Below are positions 1 through 7,161 of a stretch of DNA of 12,070 nucleotides, one piece after another. This stretch comes from Terriglobales bacterium (GTDB lineage: Bacteria; Acidobacteriota; Terriglobia; Terriglobales; Gp1-AA117), in contig JASLFF010000117.1 in assembly GCA_030150795.1 (NCBI GenBank), forward strand, positions 1-12,070, read 5' to 3'. The position numbers were made by a program, and so were the translations under genes. The notes under the pieces were generated by a model. It was not told the DNA's origin. It was given only the letters and a program-made list of their open reading frames with translations, and did not search any database. Within the stretch, counting starts at the first letter, position 1, and the number at the start of each line of letters is the position of its first letter.

Positions 1-663
1 TGCAAGAATGTTTTCATGTCCGGGGCCGACGTGCGCGAGGTCCGGAACTTAAACACTGAGGCTGATGTCAGTGACTTTCTTCGCATGCCGCACCGGTTAA
101 TGACCAGGATCTACAACATGAACAAAATCACGATTGCCGCCATCAACGGTTACTGTCTGGGCGGCGGCCTGGAGGTGGCGCTGGCCTGTGACATTCGGGC
201 AGCCGCCGATGATCTGAAAGACCGGGCTGGCGAAGAATTAGCGTTCATGGGGCTCCCTGAGGTAAAGCTGGGGCTGGTGCCGGCCTTGGGTGGTGTTTCC
301 ACCCTTGTGGCCACAATTGGCCGCTCCCGCGCGATGGACATCCTTTATAGCGGTCGCCTGGTGACTGCTTCCCTTGCCTTAGACATTGGGTTGGTCGATT
401 TTGCTGTTTCCCGGGACAAACTTATGGAAGAATGCCGCCAGCGAGCCAATGAACTCTCCTCCAACTCACAACCCGCGATCCAGAGTGTGAAGCGGCTGTT
501 TCAGGCTTCTTTGGTCCCGCAATATGAGGGGACGCTACAAAGGGCCAGAGATGAATTTACATTTTGCTGCACTTCGGGTGACAAGAACCAGCGGCTTGAA
601 TTGTCACGGCAGTCGCGGATCAATAATTTCCGTCAAACCCTGACAACAAAGACAAACGAATGA
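1..663 (+). CDS. Enoyl-CoA hydratase/isomerase (crotonase) family protein, 5'-truncated by window edge
   Basis: Crotonase-fold enzyme acting on acyl thioesters. The reading frame is open to base 1 (residues CKNVF precede the Met at 16), so that internal Met is not the start and the N-terminus lies outside the window. Numbering from the Met at 16, the first oxyanion-hole segment is FMSGAD and the second is GYCLGGGLEVALACD (residues 45-59). The two acidic residues used by true hydratases are both present: Glu53 in GGGLE and Glu82 in GLPEVKLG. The protein is therefore hydratase-competent rather than a Glu-less decarboxylase or isomerase type. About eight extra residues (ADDLKDRAGEEL) lie between the CD motif and the second Glu compared with a textbook hydratase. 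The C-terminus is a normal helical region and the gene ends in TGA. The permease gene follows after 31 bp on the same strand, so co-transcription is possible. The family is clear; the substrate is unknown. Confidence 0.9.
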   Translation, partial: CKNVFMSGADVREVRNLNTEADVSDFLRMPHRLMTRIYNMNKITIAAINGYCLGGGLEVALACDIRAAADDLKDRAGEELAFMGLPEVKLGLVPALGGVSTLVATIGRSRAMDILYSGRLVTASLALDIGLVDFAVSRDKLMEECRQRANELSSNSQPAIQSVKRLFQASLVPQYEGTLQRARDEFTFCCTSGDKNQRLELSRQSRINNFRQTLTTKTNE

Positions 664-694
664 GCGTTCGCAGAGGTCCGAATCCGGCAGCCTT

Positions 695-3124
695 ATGATG
701 TTACCCGACAAGAAGGATTTGCAATACACGTGGAGAGCGTTGATACGCGAGCCGCTCTTTATCATCGCGGTCGTCCTGCCACTGGCCATGGGCATCGGCG
801 CGAATACGGCCATCTTCAGCGTGGCAGATGCATTGCTGCGCCAGCCATTGCCATTCACTGACCTGAACCGGCTGGTATTGATGACAGAAAGCTCTCCATT
901 GCGTCCTGGCGCAAGTTTTGGCGTAACCACAGCCAATTACCTTGACTGGAAAGCACAAAGCAAATCCTTTGAACCGCTCGCGGCATTTTCTCCGGAAGAG
1001 AGCGGGCTTACCGGCGTGGGCGCTCCGGAAGCAATCACGGCGGCAAGCGTAACCAATAACTTCTTTTCCACGCTTGGCATCGTTCCCGTTCAGGGCAGGA
1101 CTTTTTCCGGCGGCGAAGTAACCGGAGAACAGGAAAACGCAGTCGTGTTGAGCTACGGGTTCTGGGAGCGGAGATTCGCCGCCAATCCCGATATCCTGGG
1201 CAAGGAATTAACGATCGATTCGGTCAAATATACGGTGATCGGCATCCTGAAAAAAGGAAGCGGTTTTCCTGTAAATGCAGACCTTTGGAAGCCGCTGGTG
1301 CTGGGGCCGCGCGAGATTGCGGACCGCAGCACACACAGGCTGCAAGTTCTGGGCCGGCTGCTGCCAGGGACTTCGCTTTCCCGGGCCCAGGCTGAAATGA
1401 AGGAAATCGCCACGCGGCTGGGAAAAGCTTATCCGGATACAAACCAGGGCTGGGGAGCGCGCGTGTTTCCCCTGGGTGACTTCGTCAGCGGAGGCTTTAC
1501 CGCGCGATATACGCTATTGATGATGGGCGCCGTGATCTTTGTGCTGCTGATTGTCTGCTCCAATATTGCCAATCTCCAGCTTGTGCGCGGGATCGTAAGA
1601 AAACGTGAATGGTCTTTGCGTTACGCCCTGGGAGCGACGCGCTGGCATGTGATCCGAATCCTTTTGATCGAGAGCATAGGGCTGGCGTTCGTCAGTGCCG
1701 GACTGGCAATCTGGTTTGCCAATATCAGCCTGCGGCTGATTCGCGTCAACATGCCAGGGTCCATCGCCAGATTCATTCCCGGGTTTGACCAGATTTCCCT
1801 GAACCCTCGGGCCATGGTTTTTACCGTGGGAATCGCGGTCTTAAGCGGAATAGCTTCAGGCCTGCTGCCCGCGCTTTATTCATCCCGCACTGACATCAAC
1901 AAGGAACTGAAAGAGGGAGGCAAGGGCTCAACCACTGATCGTTCACATCAGCGCCTGAGCACGATTCTGCTGGTGAGCGAAGTGGCCATCACTTTGATGT
2001 TGCTGGTAGGAACCGGCCTGATGGTGCGTGGCTCGAATACCATCCGGCAGACGTTTGCCGAGATGCGGCCTGAACAGGTGCTTACTGCACGCTTTCACCT
2101 TGGGCCACAATACGCGGAGCCAACAGAATCCTTGAAGTTTTATCAGCGCTTGCTGGACCAACTAGCCAAGATTCCCGGTGTGTCCGCATCTGCGGTGGCC
2201 ACAAACATTCCTTATGGTGAAAATGCCCGGACAGCGCCGGTCACCGTGCAAGGCGCTCCCCCTACGAAAGCGGGAGAGCGCAACTCTGTGATGGTCCAGA
2301 TCGTGAGCGCAGATTTCTTTCATACCATAGGAATTCCCGTGGAATCCGGAAGGGGTTTCCAGGCATCGGACGATGAGAACGCAGCTCCCGTTGCGATTGT
2401 GAGCAAGCAAATGGCACGCCGCTATTGGCCGGGACAGGATCCCATCGGGCGGCAAATTCAGATTGGCGGCATCACGGCTCCAAGCGCATGGTTGCGCGTG
2501 GTTGGCATTGCCCGGGATGTCCGTTACAACTGGCTGGATGCAGACGCCGGTTACGTGGTCTACCGGCCAGTTCCCCAGGTACAACAGCGGAGCGCGTTCT
2601 TGTTGCTACGAACGCAAGCTGATCCACACGGGCTTGTACGTGTCTTGCGGCAGAGCGTTGCAACCATCGACCAGGAACAACCGCTTTCAGATGTACAGTC
2701 GTGGGATGAGGTAATTTCCCAGTCGATGATTGGTCTATCTTATGTGCGGATCATGATGTTGGTTCTGGCTGTGCTCGCGATCGTGGTTGCCTCAGTCGGC
2801 ATTTACGGACTGATGAGTTACACGGTGGCAACCAAGCGCGAGGAGATTGGGATTCGCATGGCGCTTGGTGCGCAACGCCGGCAGATCATGAACATGATTA
2901 TTGGCAGGGGGATGCTTATCACGAATATAGGATTGGCCATCGGGCTGGTTGGGTCCTTTGTCCTTACCCGAATTCTTGCCAGCCTGGTTTTTGGCATCAG
3001 CGCCCTTGATCCGTTGACGTTTTTGGGGGCGGCAGCAATCTTTGTCGGTGTCGCGTTAATGGCGTCATACCTGCCGGCACGGCAAGCTTCAAAGGTCGAT
3101 CCGTTAAACGTCTTCAAGGCGTAG
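695..3124 (+). CDS. ADOP-family duplicated orphan ABC permease (MacB/FtsX-like)
   Basis: Integral membrane protein of 809 residues with two tandem MacB-periplasmic/FtsX units. Residues ~20-48 are the first membrane segment, including the typical LAMGIGANTAIFSVADALL. A periplasmic domain runs to ~270. Further membrane segments lie near 272-295, 323-347 and 373-395. The second unit has a segment at 422-447, a periplasmic domain to ~680, and segments near 682-707, 739-764 and 776-796. Both units carry the cytoplasmic coupling motif: EWSLRYALGATR (~305-316) and EEIGIRMALGAQRR (~715-728). The C-terminus is DPLNVFKA, a usual family ending. Length and duplication match the acidobacterial duplicated orphan permeases, which characteristically lack an adjacent ATPase gene; none is present here. 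Two ATGs lie in tandem at 695 and 698 with only a weak upstream ribosome site, so the start could be either. Function in this family is unknown; macrolide, lipoprotein or peptide export is only an analogy to MacB and LolC. Confidence 0.92.
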   Translation: MMLPDKKDLQYTWRALIREPLFIIAVVLPLAMGIGANTAIFSVADALLRQPLPFTDLNRLVLMTESSPLRPGASFGVTTANYLDWKAQSKSFEPLAAFSPEESGLTGVGAPEAITAASVTNNFFSTLGIVPVQGRTFSGGEVTGEQENAVVLSYGFWERRFAANPDILGKELTIDSVKYTVIGILKKGSGFPVNADLWKPLVLGPREIADRSTHRLQVLGRLLPGTSLSRAQAEMKEIATRLGKAYPDTNQGWGARVFPLGDFVSGGFTARYTLLMMGAVIFVLLIVCSNIANLQLVRGIVRKREWSLRYALGATRWHVIRILLIESIGLAFVSAGLAIWFANISLRLIRVNMPGSIARFIPGFDQISLNPRAMVFTVGIAVLSGIASGLLPALYSSRTDINKELKEGGKGSTTDRSHQRLSTILLVSEVAITLMLLVGTGLMVRGSNTIRQTFAEMRPEQVLTARFHLGPQYAEPTESLKFYQRLLDQLAKIPGVSASAVATNIPYGENARTAPVTVQGAPPTKAGERNSVMVQIVSADFFHTIGIPVESGRGFQASDDENAAPVAIVSKQMARRYWPGQDPIGRQIQIGGITAPSAWLRVVGIARDVRYNWLDADAGYVVYRPVPQVQQRSAFLLLRTQADPHGLVRVLRQSVATIDQEQPLSDVQSWDEVISQSMIGLSYVRIMMLVLAVLAIVVASVGIYGLMSYTVATKREEIGIRMALGAQRRQIMNMIIGRGMLITNIGLAIGLVGSFVLTRILASLVFGISALDPLTFLGAAAIFVGVALMASYLPARQASKVDPLNVFKA

Positions 3125-3197
3125 TAAGAAAAGACTGCGCGAACACGTGAAGAGAGCCTCAGCGCGGACGTAATTGTGAAGATGTTCCGGCCAAATC

Positions 3198-3210
3198 TGG
3201 GAGCCTCCCA
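3198..3210. terminator. Short hairpin in the convergent permease/radical SAM junction, possible weak terminator
   Basis: TGGGA-GCC-TCCCA forms a 5-bp stem with a 3-nt loop in the 106-bp gap between the permease stop and the radical SAM stop. On the plus strand a CTTTTTAT run follows about 18 bases later, too far for a classic intrinsic terminator. Nothing else in the gap looks like a gene. Confidence 0.25.
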
Positions 3211-3230
3211 TGATTCCTGCTAATTCCTTT

Positions 3231-5486
3231 TTATGAGCGCACTGTTTCGGGCTCCGAGTGAGGGACTGCATCCGGAGAAAAGGTAACGTATCCCTTGCTG
3301 TGCAGCGACGTCAAGTTTTCAAGCAGCGATTCTCTGTGGACTGGATTGACCGCGTCGAGAAGCTCTCGAAGCGTAGCCCGTCGTTCCGATGCACATTGCA
3401 GGACCAGATAGACCAGTTCCGCGATCCGCAGGCGTTTGGCATTTTGAATAATCCAGAATGACTTTTTCTCGTCGCGCTTCACCGGGGCAACGCCCTGTTG
3501 CCACTCCTTGTAAGCCTTATGAGTCGGTTCGATCGCTGAGTCTTTCAAGTTTCTGATGTGCTCCCGAAGCTGATCACGACCCTTAAAAATCTTGCTGATT
3601 TCAAAATCTGACTCCGCCAGCCTTCCTTCTACATTCACGATACGATCAGAAGTCTCCTCAGTGATAAGAGACGTACGGCCTGTCGCCGGGATCGCTGCAG
3701 GCTGCTGTTTGAAAAAGCTTCGTCCGAATTTCTGGTAGTAGATCATCGAGTGAAGGGAATCGGTCCCTCCCGCCCAGGGCCGAGGAAGGACTTGAGGGAA
3801 CAAACCACCAGTCTCATCAAACGACTCATCACCTTCCTCTGCGGAGAGCATGCGCCGCTCACCTTCCACATTCGATTGATAGCCCAGTGACCTGACGATG
3901 TCGGCATCCCGAGGCTCCAGCAGACTAATCCCAAATTTTTCCGGGTTCTTGGCCACCAGTGCCGTTCCTGTCAGGACGAACTTGCCGATGCCTCCTGTTG
4001 ACCAACTGTCTTTGTGCAGTTGAACGAAGCCCACAGTCTCTTTTCTCTCCGTCTCTGTCTCAGTGGGAAAGTGGCTAAAAGCCATGAGTTGGACCGCGAT
4101 GCCTGCTTCGGCGAAGTTATTCATGGTCTCTCCCATGTACTGCACCTTAGTGCCTTTATCGATTAGGTCGAGCACGCGCTGGTTTCCTGACTCCATGCCA
4201 AACGAAACAGATACACAACCGCTCTCCGCCATTTTTCTGCACCGGTCCTTGGAAAATATCTTTTCCATGCGAAGTTCCGCACCCCAGCGGATTTTAAGGT
4301 CAGATTCTCTGATAGCGTCCGAGAGGCGTTCCAGATATCCGGGGGCCATTACGTCCACGGCAAAATATACGTAGGTGACCTTCTGCTCGCTGGATATTTT
4401 TCTCAGGTCTTCAACTACCACATTGACGGGCTTCTCGCGCCACGGCGACGTCGGCTTGTCAGTATTGAGGCCGTAATCACAGAATGTGCAGCGATTCCAG
4501 TAACATCCACGCGTGGGAGAATAATTAATGCCTCTTTCAGGCGAAAGGTACAGGTCCCATGAATACTGGTACTCAGGGCACCCTAGCGCAGCCACGTTTT
4601 CATAGTGAATCGACTGCGGAATGCGGAGAGTGTCTGACTTTGAATCATAGGTAATCAGGTTCGGGATATTTGTGTTTCTCATGATGTCGCCTTCGGCGTG
4701 AGCAATCTCGCAGATTGCAGTCTCTCCTTCGCCTACCACGATTCCGTCGCAGACATCAAAGAAGCGTTTCAATTGCGATTTGTCTTTCAAGTACTTGTAA
4801 GCCTGGCTGGTGGCTGTGCCCCCGAGTAGAAACAGCTTTTCCGGCCAGCGCTTCTTCATCAGCCGCAACAGATGGAGCCCAAAAAGCAACTGATGGTCAT
4901 ACACGATGCTCACGCCAATGCAGTCCGAAGACATCAAATCTTGATCGTCCACGCAGCGATCAAAGAAAAATCTCTCGAGCAAATAGCATATTTTGGCGTT
5001 GAGATCGGAGCTGAAAAGATCATTCAAATGATAGATGGAGAACCTGCCGCGGCCCTTCATCTTGAAATCCTGAATCTCTGCTGGATAAGATAAAGCCCCC
5101 AGAAGCCTGAAATATCGGCGCAACCGTTTGACGCTTTGCCCATAAGCATCATAGTCAGTAAACGTCTCAGGGTTGCGCATGGTGGCGGCTGCCCGCTTTA
5201 TCGCTTCAGGATCGCTCTTTTCCGCCGCCCACAGTGAATAAAACTCCTCCTGCTCAGAAAAGCTCAAACCACCTTGCGATGCGAAGGCGTCCAGTCTGGA
5301 CTTGACCTCATCGGAAAACCGGCCAATCACAGTATCTTCAAGACAATAATTCACGAACTCTATGTTCAGGTCGCGGGTGGATATATTCTCAAACCCGTTG
5401 TGAAGAAGATGTCCGCGCAGGTAAGCGGTTGAGTGATAGGGAATGGTGGGATCATCGAGTGGCGGATGTACGAACGTTATTTTCAT
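3231..5486 (-). CDS. Cobalamin-binding radical SAM enzyme with C-terminal winged-helix-like domain
   Basis: About 751 residues from the chosen start. Residues ~1-285 form a B12-binding-like region beginning MKITFVHPPLDDP, with a Rossmann-type stretch (VSIVYDHQLLFGLHLLRL), a GGTATS turn (~222) and VVGEGETA (~250). No DxHxxG motif is seen, as in many class B radical SAM proteins that bind cobalamin without a lower His ligand. The radical SAM core runs ~320-530. Its cluster motif is C328, C333, C336 (CX4CX2C, in RGCYWNRCTFCDYG), one residue longer than the standard spacing. GAELRME (~402) and FGMESGN (~429) are typical core strands. Residues ~560-680 are a low-similarity linker. Residues ~684-738 look like a winged helix (ELVYLVLQC, then TLRELLDAV, then SLHSKGYVTF). 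The ATG at 5486 matches family N-termini; an in-frame GTG at 5522 would add 12 residues. Likely reactions are methylation or rearrangement of an unactivated carbon. The substrate is unknown. Confidence 0.88.
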   Translation of the reverse strand: MKITFVHPPLDDPTIPYHSTAYLRGHLLHNGFENISTRDLNIEFVNYCLEDTVIGRFSDEVKSRLDAFASQGGLSFSEQEEFYSLWAAEKSDPEAIKRAAATMRNPETFTDYDAYGQSVKRLRRYFRLLGALSYPAEIQDFKMKGRGRFSIYHLNDLFSSDLNAKICYLLERFFFDRCVDDQDLMSSDCIGVSIVYDHQLLFGLHLLRLMKKRWPEKLFLLGGTATSQAYKYLKDKSQLKRFFDVCDGIVVGEGETAICEIAHAEGDIMRNTNIPNLITYDSKSDTLRIPQSIHYENVAALGCPEYQYSWDLYLSPERGINYSPTRGCYWNRCTFCDYGLNTDKPTSPWREKPVNVVVEDLRKISSEQKVTYVYFAVDVMAPGYLERLSDAIRESDLKIRWGAELRMEKIFSKDRCRKMAESGCVSVSFGMESGNQRVLDLIDKGTKVQYMGETMNNFAEAGIAVQLMAFSHFPTETETERKETVGFVQLHKDSWSTGGIGKFVLTGTALVAKNPEKFGISLLEPRDADIVRSLGYQSNVEGERRMLSAEEGDESFDETGGLFPQVLPRPWAGGTDSLHSMIYYQKFGRSFFKQQPAAIPATGRTSLITEETSDRIVNVEGRLAESDFEISKIFKGRDQLREHIRNLKDSAIEPTHKAYKEWQQGVAPVKRDEKKSFWIIQNAKRLRIAELVYLVLQCASERRATLRELLDAVNPVHRESLLENLTSLHSKGYVTFSPDAVPHSEPETVRS

Positions 5487-5522
5487 TTTTCGATCTGATT
5501 TTCTACTAACAATCTGAAGCAC

Positions 5523-5609
5523 TTAATGCTTGCGATCCCACGGAATCTCTGCCTGATCTGATATTTGAATCCCAATAGGCAGATTCAAACTCTGCTCAAA
5601 TAAATGCAG
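5523..5609 (-). CDS. Possible 28-codon leader ORF or peptide upstream of the radical SAM gene
   Basis: A minus-strand frame starts with CTG at 5609 (HLFEQSLNLPIGIQISDQ and ten more residues) and ends in TAA at 5525-5523. That stop directly abuts the alternative GTG (5522) of the radical SAM frame. A strong GAGGAGG ribosome-binding sequence lies 8 bases upstream of the CTG. There is no ATG or GTG in the open frame, so translation would need the rare CTG start. It could be a coupled leader peptide, a small substrate peptide or chance. Confidence 0.2.
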   Translation of the reverse strand: MHLFEQSLNLPIGIQISDQAEIPWDRKH

Positions 5610-5724
5610 GCTATTTTCCTCCTCTCTGGGTATGGAAGCAATGGCTATCTAGCTTTAGGCCAAACTAATTCAGGGTGTGTCTTAGACTGGTTCAGGTCTT
5701 AGCATTGCGAATTAAAGACGAAGT

Positions 5725-5757
5725 TTCCCAAAATGGCACTAATTCCCAAAATGGGAA
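5725..5757. promoter_or_regulatory. Direct repeat plus palindrome, candidate operator
   Basis: TTCCCAAAATGG occurs twice, at 5725-5736 and 5743-5754, with starts 18 bp apart. The second copy extends to TTCCCAAAATGGGAA (5743-5757), a perfect 5-5-5 inverted repeat. This arrangement suits a dimeric regulator that contacts one full and one partial site. It lies 240-270 bp upstream of the radical SAM ATG. A related TTTCCCAAAA half-site is found upstream of the shikimate dehydrogenase gene at 10087-10096. The regulator is unknown and is not encoded in the window. Confidence 0.4.
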
Positions 5758-5852
5758 TCGGTCCACGAGGGACACTTCCCCGTGTAATGCTTCACGAATC
5801 CCTTCCATGCCCCCAATCTGATAAATGATTGGTGCAATGCGACCTAAGTCCT

Positions 5853-5868
5853 CGAGGAGGCATCCTCG
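5853..5868 (-). terminator. GC-rich hairpin downstream of the membrane-protein gene
   Basis: CGAGGA-TGCC-TCCTCG on the minus strand is a perfect 6-bp stem with a 4-nt loop, about 65 bp after the membrane-protein stop. No U-run follows, so it is at best a weak or Rho-assisted terminator, or an mRNA-stabilising end. Confidence 0.3.
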
Positions 5869-5886
5869 TTGCCGATGCTTGAGCCC

Positions 5887-5898
5887 TCCTAGCTAGGA
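5887..5898. repeat. Perfect 12-bp palindrome
   Basis: TCCTAGCTAGGA is fully self-complementary with two CTAG tetranucleotides, a word usually under-represented in bacteria. It has no loop, so a protein-binding site is more likely than an RNA hairpin. It lies 35 bp after the membrane-protein stop. Confidence 0.35.
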
Positions 5899-5932
5899 CT
5901 TTGCGTACTCGGCACATTTCTGAAACATGCTT

Positions 5933-7135
5933 TCAAGATTGCCTTTCAGTTGGTGGATTTCGCAGGACTTCGCGCATTGCATCAAAATTGATTGTTATAA
6001 ACCTGGTTGCTGATGATACTGCCAACAGAGGTGCTGGCTTGCTGGAGGGATTTCCCTTAAAGTCCACCAGGATGAGTCTGTGTTCCGTAATGGCATTTCG
6101 CAATTGCTTGATGTAGAGAGGCAGGTGGTGCAATGGAGACATTACCAGCAACGCAACTATGATCAACAGCCCCGCACTTATCTCCACTCCATGTGGCTTT
6201 GGGCCGTGCATCCACAAAACGAGAAGATAGCTGGCTGTGATGCCGGAAAGCAGGCTGGAGCACGCAAACAACGGCATACAGAACGTGTTTTCCCTCCGAT
6301 CAAGATAGATGAAAGAAAGGCAAATCCCAAGCCCGGCATAAAAGAGACCAATCATCCAGCCGGCCAGACCTATCGGACTACTGAAAAGATAAACAAAGCC
6401 GACGCGCAATTCATTGGCGATCTCGCCTCTGCCCAGCAAGGCCACAACACAGGGAAAACAGATGAGGAGAAGCATCGCCACCGCTTGCTCCTCAACAAAG
6501 TATCCCAGGGCGGTTTCAGGCTCGCCCGTTTTTGCAATCTGTGTCATTGCCGGAATGCGAAGAACGTGGCCAGAAAGATAGGCCGCCAGATTTAACAAGG
6601 CGGCAAGGCTTAGCTCGTATTCATGAACCCTGGTGAAAGAGATCGCCAACGCGACCAGGCTTAACACCAGACCTGCCCAGGAAAACCAACGAATCCGCCG
6701 GCGGAAAAAACGGTCGATGATTGGCGAGATGATCAAGACCCCGGCCCGCATCAAGATCAGCGCCAGCATGATAGAGATTCCGCTAAAACTATAGGCGAGC
6801 GTGGTAGTGAAGATGATGGTGGCGAAACCCAGTCCGGAGATCAACGTTTGCAGCCTTGGGACGACAACATTCAAGCCAAACACGCGGCATTGAGAACCAT
6901 ATTTCCACCATCTCTTGGCAGTAATGAACAACAGTACAGTGATAGCGGTGGAAATGCCGGCAGCGGGGAGCAACTCTGCGCCAGGGATGGACCGTCCGCC
7001 GGTCAAAAGTCCCGATGTGACAGCTTTGCTGATACCGCTATAAGGGATATAGAAAAGAAAATAGCCCAGTGTAAGCGCCCAGATGCCCAGCGTATGGTCG
7101 CGCTTTCCCGGGGGCGGCACCACTTTGAGATTCAC
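5933..7135 (-). CDS. DMT/EamA-like multi-spanning membrane protein, probable exporter
   Basis: A 400-residue hydrophobic protein with about ten predicted membrane segments, near residues 15-37, 52-73, 97-118, 120-141, 151-169, 175-192, 215-236, 255-278, 285-307 and 318-338. The stretch ending SIMLALILMRAGVLIISPII, followed by a basic loop (DRFFRRRIRW) and another helix, is typical of the first half of drug/metabolite transporters. The membrane part is followed by an unusual ~60-residue hydrophilic C-terminal tail (residues 340-400). Translation appears to begin at GTG 7135 with a short GGA ribosome site. Alternative GTGs lie at codons 5 and 6. The start is 26 bp after the ACAD-like gene's stop, so the two genes are almost certainly co-transcribed. 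The context suggests movement of the pathway product or a precursor across the inner membrane. Membership of the EamA superfamily is a by-eye call; the substrate is unknown. Confidence 0.75.
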   Translation of the reverse strand: MNLKVVPPPGKRDHTLGIWALTLGYFLFYIPYSGISKAVTSGLLTGGRSIPGAELLPAAGISTAITVLLFITAKRWWKYGSQCRVFGLNVVVPRLQTLISGLGFATIIFTTTLAYSFSGISIMLALILMRAGVLIISPIIDRFFRRRIRWFSWAGLVLSLVALAISFTRVHEYELSLAALLNLAAYLSGHVLRIPAMTQIAKTGEPETALGYFVEEQAVAMLLLICFPCVVALLGRGEIANELRVGFVYLFSSPIGLAGWMIGLFYAGLGICLSFIYLDRRENTFCMPLFACSSLLSGITASYLLVLWMHGPKPHGVEISAGLLIIVALLVMSPLHHLPLYIKQLRNAITEHRLILVDFKGNPSSKPAPLLAVSSATRFITINFDAMREVLRNPPTERQS

Positions 7136-7161
7136 AAGAGTCCAGCTTTCTTATCTGTGGA

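Larger units (their letters stand above)
5490..5932. other. Intergenic region upstream of the radical SAM gene, rich in repeats and palindromes
   Basis: About 0.4 kb separates the membrane-protein stop from the radical SAM start. It contains a direct repeat and palindrome at 5725-5757, a hairpin at 5853-5868, a 12-bp palindrome at 5887-5898 and a strong Shine-Dalgarno-like sequence near 5618-5625 on the minus strand. No convincing sigma-70 promoter could be picked. No ATG-started ORF longer than about 25 codons with good coding character was seen on the minus strand. Confidence 0.6.

Noticed and set aside
16..663. Met at position 16 as the start of the crotonase gene
   Set aside because: It lies inside the conserved oxyanion-hole segment and the frame is open upstream to base 1, so the gene begins outside the window.
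2162..2584. A 140-codon minus-strand frame inside the permease
   Set aside because: It has no recognisable motifs and lies wholly within the second periplasmic domain of the permease on the other strand.
5734..5748. TGGCAC resembling a sigma-54 -24 element
   Set aside because: There is no TTGC at the -12 spacing, and the orientation points away from any nearby gene.
5800..5866. A 22-codon minus-strand frame (MPPRGLRSHC...) downstream of a GAGG
   Set aside because: The GAGG abuts the ATG with no spacing, the frame overlaps the hairpin, and the peptide shows no precursor-like organisation.
6080..6595. A 171-codon plus-strand frame
   Set aside because: It is antisense to the membrane-protein gene, is rich in Gln/Asn/Lys/His with no domain character, and is explained as a shadow of that gene.
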